Source of the DNA: Dehalogenimonas sp. 4OHTPN
GTDB taxonomy: Bacteria > Chloroflexota > Dehalococcoidia > Dehalococcoidales > Dehalococcoidaceae
Direction of reading: 5' to 3'
NCBI RefSeq assembly: GCF_040448695.1
Contig: NZ_CP159307.1
Coordinates: forward strand, 558,001-622,000
DNA length: 64,000 bases
Under the pieces are notes generated by a model. The model had not been told where the DNA came from and did not search any database. It worked only from the letters and a program-made list of their open reading frames with translations. Position numbers and translations under genes: made by a program. This document shows positions 34,621-42,935 of this stretch, one piece after another (position 1 is the stretch's first letter; each line of letters begins with the position of its first letter).

Positions 34621-35088
34621 ATGGGGCTTTTTCTAAAGAATCTGGCCTTCCTGGTTTTCATCCAGCTTACCGCGATGGCGTATGTCCCGCTTTTCGTTCT
34701 GCCCCGCCAGAGCGTCTCTTTCACTGATTGCCGGTGGGTTGGGCTCATCCTGCTGGTTACCGGGGCGATGATGGTGATGTGGTGCAACTGGGACTTCTGG
34801 CGAACCGGGCGCGGCACGCCAGCTCCCATCGACCCCCCGAAAGTCCTTGTCAGGCGGGGTCTGTACCGGTACACCCGCAACCCGATATACTTCGGGGTGT
34901 TGCTTGTACTTACCGGCGAGTCAATCCTGTTTGCATCCTGGCCGATCGCCCTGTACGCTTTTGTGGCAGGCTTCGGATTTAACCTTTTTGTGATGCTGTA
35001 TGAAGAGCCGGCACTTAAACACAGGTTTGGCGCAGTTTATGATGAATACTCGCGGGATGTACCGCGGTGGATACCCCGGTTCAAATAA
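34621..35088 (+). CDS. Isoprenylcysteine methyltransferase-family membrane protein
   Basis: 155 residues with about four membrane segments. The C-terminal half has the family signature LVRRGLYRYTRNPIYFGVLL and YEEPALKHRFGAVYDEYSRD, the SAM-binding core of the ICMT/phospholipid methyltransferase superfamily. In bacteria the substrate is usually unknown. A TATAAT lies about 33 nt upstream. Complete and of normal length for the short bacterial group. Confidence 0.85.
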   Translation: MGLFLKNLAFLVFIQLTAMAYVPLFVLPRQSVSFTDCRWVGLILLVTGAMMVMWCNWDFWRTGRGTPAPIDPPKVLVRRGLYRYTRNPIYFGVLLVLTGESILFASWPIALYAFVAGFGFNLFVMLYEEPALKHRFGAVYDEYSRDVPRWIPRFK

Positions 35089-35104
35089 CGCCGCGATTGA
35101 AGGG

Positions 35105-36304
35105 ATGACATTGAAGTACGATTTCGGCCGCCTGATAGACCGCCGCGGCACCGGCGCTGTCAAGTGGGACATGAGGCAGCAGCTGTTCGGGCGCGATGTT
35201 TTGCCGATGTGGGTGGCGGATATGGATTTTGCCATCGCCGACCCGATCACCGCCGCCCTTGAAAAGCGCATCGCCCATCCGGTTTACGGCTACGCCGCCG
35301 TCAGCCCCTCACTCGTTGAGGCAGTTGTCGCCCGGCTGGAGCGCAAATACAACTGGCCCGTCAAGGCGGAATGGCTGGTGTTCACTCCCGGAGTTATCTC
35401 GGCCCTGGCCGCGGCGCTAAAGGCTTTCACCCATCCCGGCGATGCCGTGGTCATCAACGACCCGGTTTATCACCCTTTCTGGAGTCTGGTGCCCGGCGCA
35501 GGCTGCCGCGCCGCTGCCAGTCCCCTCAAGTTCGAAACCGGAGAGTACCGTTTCGACGTTAAGGACTTGAAAAAGAGCTTTGCTCCGCCCGGTTCCGGTT
35601 TCATGGCAGCGCCGCGGCCCAAAGCGATGATCCTGTGCAGCCCGCACAACCCGGTCGGCAGCGTTTGGACGCGGCAGGAATTAGTTGATGTCGGCAAGAT
35701 CGCCATTGACGCCGGCGCTGTCGTCATCTCCGACGAAGTGCACTGCGAACTGCTCTTCGACGGCCTGAAGCATACGCCCTTTGCCTCGATTTCCGAGGAA
35801 TTCGCCCAGAACTCGGTGGTCTGCATGTCGGCCAGTAAAACATTCAACCTGGCCGGGCTGGCGGCATCGGTCATCATCATTCCCAGTCCGCGCCTCCGCG
35901 CCGATTTTCAGGCGGCCAGATCCGGCATACTGCCCAACCCTGATATCCTGTCAATGACAGCTCTTGAGGCCGCTTTCCGCGACGGCGACGAGTGGCTTGA
36001 GCAGTTGCTAGTCTACCTCCAGGGCAACCTTGATTTCTTGGCCGATTTCTTTGAAAAGCGCATTCCGCGGATTAAAGTAATACGGCCGCAGGGGACATAT
36101 CTGGTATGGCTGGACTGCCGCGGCCTGGGGCTGGACCGGAAAGGGTTGCGCGAATTCTTTATCCAAAAGTCGGGGATCGGTTTGGATGAGGGTCATCGGT
36201 TCGGCGCGGCGGGCGAGGGCTTCATGCGGATGAACATCGCCTGCCCGAGGAGTGTTTTAGAAGAGGCGTTGCGGAAAATCGAGATTGCTGCGATAGGCAG
36301 CTAA
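35105..36304 (+). CDS. PatB/MalY-family PLP aminotransferase or C-S lyase
   Basis: 399 residues, fold-type I. MWVADMDFAIADPITAALEK, VYGYAAVSPSLVEAV, the SPHNPVGSVWTRQEL loop, ISDEVHCELLFDG, and the PLP lysine in CMSASKTFNLAGLAAS match the PatB/MalY group, which usually cleaves cystathionine or cysteine C-S bonds. It ends with the Arg that binds carboxylate (FMRMNIACPRSVLEEALRKI). Start: ATG at 35105 is listed, but AAGGG is better spaced for the TTG at 35111, so translation might begin two codons later. The stop overlaps the convergent lipid kinase gene by 4 bp. Confidence 0.92.
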   Translation: MTLKYDFGRLIDRRGTGAVKWDMRQQLFGRDVLPMWVADMDFAIADPITAALEKRIAHPVYGYAAVSPSLVEAVVARLERKYNWPVKAEWLVFTPGVISALAAALKAFTHPGDAVVINDPVYHPFWSLVPGAGCRAAASPLKFETGEYRFDVKDLKKSFAPPGSGFMAAPRPKAMILCSPHNPVGSVWTRQELVDVGKIAIDAGAVVISDEVHCELLFDGLKHTPFASISEEFAQNSVVCMSASKTFNLAGLAASVIIIPSPRLRADFQAARSGILPNPDILSMTALEAAFRDGDEWLEQLLVYLQGNLDFLADFFEKRIPRIKVIRPQGTYLVWLDCRGLGLDRKGLREFFIQKSGIGLDEGHRFGAAGEGFMRMNIACPRSVLEEALRKIEIAAIGS

Positions 36305-37215
36305 ACGATCACGCTCAGCGCCCCCGGCAGCAGCGAAAACCGGAACGCCCCTTCGCCGATGATCTCGCCGTCGGCCTGGAGCAGCAGGCGTTCAGTAGAA
36401 GACAGGGACACGGTGGAAGCCTGGTCCACCCTGACCTTGGGGTGGGTTATGTGGGTGCCTTTATAGACCCGGGGGAAGGCCTGGATCAGTTCGAACTTGC
36501 CGATATCTCCAATGGTCAGCACCTCGAAAAGCTGGTCCGCCAGTTCCGCGCCGGGGGCTACTTTCATCCCGCCGCCGAAGTAGCAGCCGTTGGCAACAAT
36601 GACTGAAAGGGCTTTGCGGCTGATTTCGGCGGATTCGTCCAGCTTAAGGCTGATACGTTTATTGCGGTATCCCGCCAGCGTCTTGAACATACCGACGACG
36701 TATGACACTGGACCGCGGAAGATTTTGGGCAATTTGCGGCGGGTTTCCACCGCTTCGGCGTCGAAGCCGACGCCGGCGGCGTTCACAAAGTAGCGGCGGC
36801 CGGCGTCGTCGCCGCCCCACTCGATGACGCCCACATCCACCAGCAGCCTTTTGTCGGAGAGCAGGTGGTGGCAGGCGCGGTCAGGATTCCTGGGGATTCC
36901 CAGCGACCGCACAAAATCGGAGCCGGAGCCGGTGTTGACCACCCCCAGGGAGAGCTGGTGGCCGGGCGTGGCCAGCAGGCCGTTAACCACCTCGTTGATG
37001 GTGCCGTCGCCGCCGACAGCCACGATGTAGCGGTAATCCTGGGCGGCGGTCTCGCGCGCCAGTTCGATGCCGTGGCCGACCCGCTCGGTGAAAACGACAT
37101 CGTATTTAATGCCCAGCTTATCCATCTGCCGTTTAATGTGCGGCCAGTGCTTGATGGATTTGCCCGCGCCGGCGACGGGATTCACGATTACTTTGGCGAT
37201 AGCCTGGTGGGTCAT
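36301..37215 (-). CDS. Diacylglycerol kinase-family lipid kinase
   Basis: 304 residues, DagK/YegS type. N-terminal VIVNPVAGAGKSIKHWP, the nucleotide-binding VAVGGDGTINEVVNGLL, NTGSGSDFVRSLGIPRN and NAAGVGFDAEAVETRR all match. A C-terminal beta-sandwich includes LLLQADGEIIGEGAFRF. It should phosphorylate diacylglycerol or a related lipid at the inner membrane. ATG 37215 is preferred over one five codons upstream because GAGGAG lies 4 nt before it. Confidence 0.93.
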   Translation of the reverse strand: MTHQAIAKVIVNPVAGAGKSIKHWPHIKRQMDKLGIKYDVVFTERVGHGIELARETAAQDYRYIVAVGGDGTINEVVNGLLATPGHQLSLGVVNTGSGSDFVRSLGIPRNPDRACHHLLSDKRLLVDVGVIEWGGDDAGRRYFVNAAGVGFDAEAVETRRKLPKIFRGPVSYVVGMFKTLAGYRNKRISLKLDESAEISRKALSVIVANGCYFGGGMKVAPGAELADQLFEVLTIGDIGKFELIQAFPRVYKGTHITHPKVRVDQASTVSLSSTERLLLQADGEIIGEGAFRFSLLPGALSVIV

Positions 37216-37462
37216 GCCGCTCCTCAGCAAGAAAAGACTGAGCTATTTTACCATAACGCCTCGAAGTAAGGAGATTTTGACAGTGCCGAGGTCCACTTTC
37301 TGGCTGTCGAGGCGCGGAGATTCGCCGCTCTTTATCGAACGGCTCACAAAATGATATTTCGGGAACCTGACATAACGCCGGTTTTCTCGTTGTTATCAAT
37401 GAAAAGCCTGCTCGGGGCTGTGGTATATTATCCTAAAACGGTCGCGCAATCCCGAGAGGCTG

Positions 37463-37975
37463 ATGCAGAAGTCGGATTCCTTAAGGCAAAAAGAGAATAA
37501 GCTGGCCGGGCTGTTTGACGAGTATTATGATCGCATCGCCCGTTACGCCTTCACCCGCGTCGGAAACCGGCAGGAGGCCGAAGACCTGGCCTCGGAAGTC
37601 TTCGCCCGGGCGCTGAAATCCCTTGACAGCTTTGAGGAACGCGGTCTGCCGATGGGCGCCTGGTTGTTCAAGATCGCCCATAACCTGGTGGTGGATTTCC
37701 ACCGGCGTCGGGCGGAGCGGAAGACAGTCAACGTCGAAGACATTGAGATTGAGTCAGACGACAGTCCGGCTGAAGCAGCCGAAAGAAAACTGGAGATGGA
37801 ACGGGTACAGCGCGCCATGGAAAACCTGACCGAGGAACAGCGGGAGATTATCCGGTTGCGGTTCTTCGCCGGACTATCCTCCGCGGAAGTAGGCACCCTT
37901 ATGGGCAAGAGCGACGGCGCGGTGCGCGAAGGCCAGTCCGCCGCGCTTAAGAAACTGCGGATTAAACTGCTATAG
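37463..37975 (+). CDS. ECF-type RNA polymerase sigma factor
   Basis: 170 residues with region 2 (LFDEYYDRIARYAFTRVGNR, QEAEDLASEVFARALKSLDS, WLFKIAHNLVVDFHRRR) and region 4 (LTEEQREIIRLRFFAGLSSA, EVGTLMGKSDGAVREGQSAA). No region 3, as in extracytoplasmic-function sigma factors. The next gene begins 2 bp later and encodes a membrane protein with a short cytoplasmic N-terminus, the expected place of an anti-sigma factor. The cell-surface lipoprotein at 38919 is a plausible target gene. Confidence 0.95.
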   Translation: MQKSDSLRQKENKLAGLFDEYYDRIARYAFTRVGNRQEAEDLASEVFARALKSLDSFEERGLPMGAWLFKIAHNLVVDFHRRRAERKTVNVEDIEIESDDSPAEAAERKLEMERVQRAMENLTEEQREIIRLRFFAGLSSAEVGTLMGKSDGAVREGQSAALKKLRIKLL

Positions 37976-37977
37976 AG

Positions 37978-38811
37978 ATGAAAATGACCAAAGATTTCAA
38001 TACCATCCTCGATGAATGCCTCGACCGGGTAACCCGGGGCGAAGGCATTGAGACCTGCATCGCCGATTATCCCGAGCAGGCCGCTGAACTCCGGCCGCTG
38101 GTGGAAGCCGCGGCGAGGTTGCAATCTAGCCAGTTCACGCCATCGGCTAACGCTAAGCGGCAGGCCAGGCTGCGTTTCCACGAGGCGCTCGACCATCGTC
38201 GGCGGAAACTATTCTGGACGCGGGTACCGGCCTGGGCGGCCGCGGCAGCGGGGGTGGTGCTCCTGGCCGTTATCGGGCTGGCGGGACTGAATGTCATTAA
38301 TCCCCCGGGTGATGGATTGCCGACCATTGTCGTCTCCACTCCGGCCTCGGGCGACGCCGTCAATTTCCGCTTTCTAGTTTCCGACGCGCCCAACGACATC
38401 GGTGACTTCAGCAGCCTCGTGGTGACGGTTGACCGGGTGGCGCTGCTCAAGAAGGGCGGCGACGGCGAATCCTGGGTCACCTTCACCCCGGAAGTGAAAG
38501 AGTTTGATCTCACCCAACTTATCGGAGCCGCCTCTCAGCAGTTGTGGCAGGGCCAGGTGCCGGAAGGGGAATATGCCAAAGTTGAACTCATCGCCAGCGG
38601 CCTAAGGGGAACACTTAAATCCGGCGAAACGATTGATATTAAACTACCGAGCAACAAGCTGCAGATCGGTATTCCCTTTACCGTCGGTGCCGATACCGTA
38701 ACCTCATTCACCTTCGATATTACTGTCAACAAGACCGGGCAGGGTTCCGGTAAATATATCCTCAGCCCTCAGGCTGCCGAAAGCGGTGCCGCCTACGAAA
38801 AGAAGCCCTGA
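37978..38811 (+). CDS. Putative anti-sigma membrane protein with DUF4382 domain
   Basis: 277 residues. About 1-75: a cytoplasmic, helical, acidic/basic region (LDECLDRVTRGEGIETCIAD), of the kind often found in sigma-regulating membrane proteins. About 82-105: one membrane helix (VPAWAAAAAGVVLLAVIGLA). About 120-265: a DUF4382-like domain (FRFLVSDAPNDIGDFSSLVV, VPEGEYAKVELIASGLRG, FTFDITVNKTGQGSGKYILS) outside. No zinc anti-sigma motif is seen. It is 2 bp after the sigma factor and shares its outer domain type with the next gene, suggesting one surface-sensing module. Confidence 0.75.
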   Translation: MKMTKDFNTILDECLDRVTRGEGIETCIADYPEQAAELRPLVEAAARLQSSQFTPSANAKRQARLRFHEALDHRRRKLFWTRVPAWAAAAAGVVLLAVIGLAGLNVINPPGDGLPTIVVSTPASGDAVNFRFLVSDAPNDIGDFSSLVVTVDRVALLKKGGDGESWVTFTPEVKEFDLTQLIGAASQQLWQGQVPEGEYAKVELIASGLRGTLKSGETIDIKLPSNKLQIGIPFTVGADTVTSFTFDITVNKTGQGSGKYILSPQAAESGAAYEKKP

Positions 38812-38918
38812 ATCCGTTCAAGTTGGGGCTGGTACTATCGTTTATGAAGCTTTTTCCTGACGCTTTGCCCGGAAGGGCGTTATTCCAGATGAAACCATCA
38901 GTCAAAGGAGACATCAAT

Positions 38919-40082
38919 ATGAAAAAAAGCATTATCGCAAAGGCAGCGGGCGTTCTGGCCGCTCTGGCGGTCGTCCTGGCCGGCTGCGCCCAGCTCGGCA
39001 TTCCGTCCCCAGGCGATGTTCTTGGCAGCCAGCCGACCACCGGCAAACTTGAAGTCCGCGTCACCGACGCCCCGCCGCAGAAAGTCATTACGGCGGTCAA
39101 TGTGACTGTGGCTTCAGTGGAGATCAATAAATCGGGCACCGCGGAGGCTGATGGCGGCTGGATGACCCTGGACTTTGCCGGCCCGGCGACCTTCGACCTC
39201 CTTAAGGTCCAGGACCGGGAGCAGCTGCTGGCGGTCAAAGACCAGCTTGAACCGGGCAAATACGGTCAGATCCGCATGGAAGTGACTAGAGTGCAAGTCA
39301 CCTTCGACAACAATGGAACTCCGGAAGTGGTAGACGCCAAGTTACCCAGCGGCAAACTCAAATTCATCAAAGGTTTTGAGATCGCAGCCGGGCAGACCAC
39401 GGTGCTGCTGTTTGATTTCATCGCCTCTGAATCCATCCATACCGCCGGCAATTCCGGTCAGGTCATCTTCCAGCCGGTCATCAAGCTTTCGGTGACCCAG
39501 GTTCCCGGCGCAATGGAAATCACCACACCAGGCCTGCCTAACGGCATGGCGGGGCAGCCTTATACCGCTCCGATGGCTGCCATGGGCGGCACCGCGCCTT
39601 ATACCTGGAGCATCGCCACCGGCGCCCTGCCGGCCGGCCTTGCTATCGATGCCGCCACCGGCGCCATCACCGGCACGCCGTCTGCAGCCGGCCTCTCGAC
39701 CTTCAGAGTCAGGGTTGTGGACAGCTCGGCCGATGCCAAAAAAGCGGCCGAAAGGGTCTTTACCATAGACATCGCCGCGGCTGGGACCATTCAAATCGTG
39801 GAGACCAGCCTGGCTGAAGGCACTGTCGGCGTTGCCTACAGCGCGCAGTTGAATGCTCTCGGCGGCACCGCCACTCGGACCTGGGCGGTCACCTCAGGGA
39901 CGCTGCCGGCCGGACTGGTCATTGATGCAACCACCGGCATTATCTCCGGCACGCCGTCCGCCGCCGGAGAAACGTCCATCACCGTGACTGTCACCGACAC
40001 TACAGCGCCGACGCCGCTGACTGACTCCCAGGCGTTCCTCCTGCGCGTCGTAGCCGCTCCGGCGCCGCCGCCGACAACCTAG
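38919..40082 (+). CDS. DUF4382 lipoprotein with two putative Ig repeats
   Basis: 387 residues. A signal peptide ends in a lipobox (VVLAGC, Cys23). DUF4382-like domain about 40-195 (KLEVRVTDAPPQKVITAVNV, LEPGKYGQIRMEVTRVQVTF). Two He_PIG-type Ig repeats follow, about 200-290 and 292-380, each with GGTAPYTWSIATGALPAGLA-like wording and a TGTPSAAG motif. It ends in a Pro/Thr tail. ATG 38919 is chosen because AAGGAG lies 8 nt upstream and the signal peptide starts there. Probably a surface protein under the neighbouring sigma factor. Confidence 0.85.
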   Translation: MKKSIIAKAAGVLAALAVVLAGCAQLGIPSPGDVLGSQPTTGKLEVRVTDAPPQKVITAVNVTVASVEINKSGTAEADGGWMTLDFAGPATFDLLKVQDREQLLAVKDQLEPGKYGQIRMEVTRVQVTFDNNGTPEVVDAKLPSGKLKFIKGFEIAAGQTTVLLFDFIASESIHTAGNSGQVIFQPVIKLSVTQVPGAMEITTPGLPNGMAGQPYTAPMAAMGGTAPYTWSIATGALPAGLAIDAATGAITGTPSAAGLSTFRVRVVDSSADAKKAAERVFTIDIAAAGTIQIVETSLAEGTVGVAYSAQLNALGGTATRTWAVTSGTLPAGLVIDATTGIISGTPSAAGETSITVTVTDTTAPTPLTDSQAFLLRVVAAPAPPPTT

Positions 40083-40102
40083 CGTTATTGTCATCGGGAT
40101 AT

Positions 40103-40138
40103 AGAAAGACAGCCCCTCACTGGAGGGGCTGTCTTTCT
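40103..40138 (+). terminator. Terminator after the DUF4382 lipoprotein
   Basis: A 16-bp perfect stem: AGAAAGACAGCCCCTC (40103-40118), loop ACTG, GAGGGGCTGTCTTTCT (40123-40138), followed by ATTTG. Confidence 0.88.
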
Positions 40139-40226
40139 ATTTGTAAAACTGTTCCTTCGGCCAGCTTGAATCCAGTCATCCGGCGGTTATGCCCGGCGGG
40201 ATATAGCGGTATAGTATTGGCAAATG

Positions 40227-40255
40227 TTGACAGGTTTACGGTTGGACGATAATAT
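40227..40255 (+). promoter_or_regulatory. Promoter of the HIT-PLDc_N-ABC operon
   Basis: TTGACA (40227-40232), a 17-bp spacer and TAATAT (40250-40255). It lies after an earlier in-frame ATG (40224), so the HIT start must be the later ATG at 40302. Confidence 0.82.
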
Positions 40256-40301
40256 TTCGGTGGTTGGCGAAATACCGAAAAATATTGCGAGAGAGATACA
40301 G

Positions 40302-40778
40302 ATGGAGCAGCTTTGGGCCCCCTGGCGGGGTAAGTTGATCGAAGGCCCGAAACCGGACGGTTGTATCTTCTGCGACCTGCCGCGAGCCGGAAATGATAAA
40401 AAAACGCTGATTCTCTACCGCGGCGCCGAGGCCTTCGTCATTATGAACGCCTATCCTTACGCCGCCGGGCACCTGATGGTGGCGCCGTTCCGCCACGCCG
40501 CCCGGCTGGCCGACCTCAGCCGCAGCGAACGCGCCGAGATCATGGACCTGGCCGCCCGGTGTGAAGCCGCGCTGACCTCGGCCATGAAGCCGGAAGGCTT
40601 CAACGCCGGCTTCAACCTGGGCAAAGCGGCCGGCGCTGGGGTGGAGGCGCACCTGCACTGCCATATTGTGCCGCGGTGGGTGGGGGACACCAACTTCATG
40701 CCGGTCCTCTCGGATACCAGGGTCATCAACCAGTCGCTTGAAGAAATCTACGATAGATTAAAGGAGTACTTCAAATGA
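40302..40778 (+). CDS. HIT-family (Ap4A phosphorylase/hydrolase-like) protein
   Basis: 158 residues. It begins MEQLWAPWRGKLIEGPKPDG with a CIFCDLPRAG zinc-type Cys pair, and has the catalytic triad AHLHCHIVPRWVGDTNF near residue 117. This matches the HIT proteins that hydrolyse or phosphorolyse dinucleoside polyphosphates such as Ap4A. The ATG at 40302 is chosen because the promoter -10 lies between it and the earlier ATG. It overlaps the next gene by 4 bp. Confidence 0.93.
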   Translation: MEQLWAPWRGKLIEGPKPDGCIFCDLPRAGNDKKTLILYRGAEAFVIMNAYPYAAGHLMVAPFRHAARLADLSRSERAEIMDLAARCEAALTSAMKPEGFNAGFNLGKAAGAGVEAHLHCHIVPRWVGDTNFMPVLSDTRVINQSLEEIYDRLKEYFK

Positions 40779-41032
40779 CCGACGCCGACATCCAGCTGCT
40801 CAAAGACCTGCTGCCGTTCCTCATCCCGGTGATGATCGTCGAACTGATACTGATCGTTGCTTCTCTCGTTGACCTTTCCAAACGACAGCGGGTCAAGGGC
40901 GAAAGCAAGGTCGTCTGGGCTCTGGTGATTATCTTCCTCAATCTTATCGGCCCTATCGTGTACCTGGTCTGGGGCCGCCATGCCGACCCCGGGCAGGAGG
41001 AGAACAAGAATGACTCCGGCTATACGAACTGA
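40775..41032 (+). CDS. PLDc_N-type small membrane protein
   Basis: 85 residues with two membrane segments (about 13-33 and 47-67). The wording VELILIVASLVDLSKRQRVK and ALVIIFLNLIGPIVYLVWGR is the phospholipase D nuclease N-terminal (PLDc_N) motif, often found alone next to ABC exporter genes. It overlaps the HIT gene (ATGA) and the following ATPase by 23 bp, so it is likely a small accessory of the exporter. Confidence 0.85.
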   Translation: MTDADIQLLKDLLPFLIPVMIVELILIVASLVDLSKRQRVKGESKVVWALVIIFLNLIGPIVYLVWGRHADPGQEENKNDSGYTN

Positions 41033-41942
41033 GAAGCTGACCAAACGCTTCGGCGACATCGCCGCGGTGGAGAATCTCGATCTGGCGGTGCCGGAGCGCG
41101 CCGTCTTCGGCTTTCTCGGCCCGAACGGTGCCGGCAAGACGACCACGGTCAAGATGCTGACCGGGCTGTCGCGGCCGACCGGGGGGCGGGCCTTCATTTG
41201 CGGCGAAGAAGTTGTCCCGGACTCGGTCACGGTGCGCCGTCATTTCGGCTTCCTGCCGGACGTACCGGCCTTTTATGAATGGATGACCGGCGAGGAGTAC
41301 CTCAAATTCGCCGGCCGGCTTTACGGCATGGATATCGCATCTATCGACCGGCGGGCGGCTGAACTGCTGGACCTGGTCGAACTAAAAAAAGCCGCCCGGC
41401 GCAAGGTCGGCGGCTACTCCCGCGGCATGAAGCAGCGCCTCGGCATCGCCCAGGCCATGCTCAACCACCCGAAGGTGCTCTTCCTGGACGAACCGACTTC
41501 TGCGCTGGACCCTATCGGCCGCCGCGACGTGCTTGATTTAATTGGCCGGTTAAAGGAGGAGGCCACGGTTTTCATGTCTACCCACATCCTGTCTGATGTA
41601 GAACGGGTATGCGATTCCGTTGGCATCATCAACAAGGGGCGGCTGGTGGTGACCGCCACTGTGGAAGAGCTGCGCAATAAATACACCCGTTCGGTCTTTG
41701 AAATCGAATTCGACGAAGCTGATTCGGGTTTCTTGCGTACCATCGAGGCTAGGCCGTGGTTCGCCAAAGCGGAACGGGCGGTAAACGGCGGCCCGTCGCT
41801 CCGGATCACCGCCGGGGATGTGACCGCGGCGCGCAGGGAATTACCGGCCCTTGTCGCCGCCAGCGGCCTGACGCTTCTGCGTTACGAATTGGCCCAGCCC
41901 AGCCTGGAGGACATCTTCATGGAGGTGGTGAAAACCTCATGA
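41010..41942 (+). CDS. ABC transporter ATP-binding protein (third exporter)
   Basis: 310 residues. Walker A GFLGPNGAGKTTTVKMLTG, signature VGGYSRGMKQRLGIAQAML, Walker B VLFLDEPTSALDPIGRRD, switch His in VFMSTHILSDVERVC, plus a C-terminal DrrA-like domain. ATG 41010 has GGAGGAG about 9 nt upstream and lies inside the previous gene. The permease follows with a 4-bp overlap. Confidence 0.93.
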   Translation: MTPAIRTEKLTKRFGDIAAVENLDLAVPERAVFGFLGPNGAGKTTTVKMLTGLSRPTGGRAFICGEEVVPDSVTVRRHFGFLPDVPAFYEWMTGEEYLKFAGRLYGMDIASIDRRAAELLDLVELKKAARRKVGGYSRGMKQRLGIAQAMLNHPKVLFLDEPTSALDPIGRRDVLDLIGRLKEEATVFMSTHILSDVERVCDSVGIINKGRLVVTATVEELRNKYTRSVFEIEFDEADSGFLRTIEARPWFAKAERAVNGGPSLRITAGDVTAARRELPALVAASGLTLLRYELAQPSLEDIFMEVVKTS

Positions 41943-42703
41943 CCGGTTTTAAGACGCTGCTGTTCAAGGAGCTGCGGGAGCAGTTCAAGACCTTTCGCCT
42001 GCTTATCGTCGGCGGGGTGTTCCTCTTTTTCGGCCTGAGCACGCCGCTGATGATCCGGTACCTGCCGGAGATTATCAAACTGGCCGGCGGCGAGAACGCC
42101 GTGCCCATCGAACTGCCGCCGCCGACAGCGCTGCAGGCTCTGGCCGAGTATTCAGCCACGGCGCTTCAGATCGGGCTCTTGATCGCCGTGCTGGTGACCA
42201 TGGGCGCCATCGCCGGGGAACGCAAGAGCGGCACGGCGCTGATGACCCTGTCCAAGCCGGTCTCCGCCGGAGCCTTCGTCACCTCCAAACTCATCGCTAT
42301 CAGCGCCACTTTCGCCGCGGGCCTCGCCCTCGGCGGCCTCGGCGCTTTCGGCTACACCTGGCTGCTTTTTGAGGACGGTGATCTCGGCGGCTTCATCGCC
42401 CAAACCGGGTTGCTGGCGGTCTACATGACCTTCTGCGTCGCCGTGACCCTGGTCTTTTCAGCCGTCTTCCGCAACTCGCTGGCCGCCGGCGGCGTAGCTA
42501 TCGGTGCTCTCATCGCCGGCACGGCTCTGACGGCGGTTCCGTATCTCGGCCGGGTGCTGCCGGGTGCCATCACCAGCTGGGGCAACCACCTCACCGCCGG
42601 TGAAGCCGGGGGCGAGGAATGGCTGGCGCTTGGGGTGACTCTGGCGCTGATCGCCGCGTCGGGCTGGCTGGCTACGGGCATTCTTAAGAACAAGGAAATC
42701 TAG
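41939..42703 (+). CDS. ABC-2 transporter permease (third exporter)
   Basis: 254 residues with six membrane segments: FKTLLFKELREQFKTFRLLI, AIAGERKSGTALMTLSKPVS (coupling region) and a final LALIAASGWLATGILKNKEI. Single-permease ABC-2 exporter, probably a homodimer. ATG overlaps the ATPase stop. Its 3' end is 7 bp from the convergent gene at 42711. Substrate unknown. Confidence 0.87.
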   Translation: MTGFKTLLFKELREQFKTFRLLIVGGVFLFFGLSTPLMIRYLPEIIKLAGGENAVPIELPPPTALQALAEYSATALQIGLLIAVLVTMGAIAGERKSGTALMTLSKPVSAGAFVTSKLIAISATFAAGLALGGLGAFGYTWLLFEDGDLGGFIAQTGLLAVYMTFCVAVTLVFSAVFRNSLAAGGVAIGALIAGTALTAVPYLGRVLPGAITSWGNHLTAGEAGGEEWLALGVTLALIAASGWLATGILKNKEI

Positions 42704-42710
42704 GCGGCGC

Positions 42711-42935
42711 TCACTCCACCTTAATCCGAGTCCGGTCTTCGGCCGTCGCGGCGTGGGCGTCAGTACGGGAAATAGCTTCGTCAAGCAGGCTGCGGAGGGC
42801 CAGCAGCATCTCTTTTCTGGCGCCCATCAGGTGCTGAACCGTTTCGCCTTTGAACATTTTCAGGTCTGGCGCCCGGAGCTTGATAACCACTTCCTCGCCG
42901 GGCTGAATGGAAATCTCGAACATGCTGTCGCTCAT
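42711..42935 (-). CDS. Small protein coupled to the ArsA ATPase
   Basis: 74 residues, soluble: a beta-rich start (MFEISIQPGEEVVIKLRAPD) and a helix (MLLALRSLLDEAISRTDAHA). Its ATG overlaps the stop of the upstream ArsA-type ATPase by 4 bp, so the two are co-translated. No family recognised. The coupling suggests a partner of the ATPase. Confidence 0.7.
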   Translation of the reverse strand: MSDSMFEISIQPGEEVVIKLRAPDLKMFKGETVQHLMGARKEMLLALRSLLDEAISRTDAHAATAEDRTRIKVE

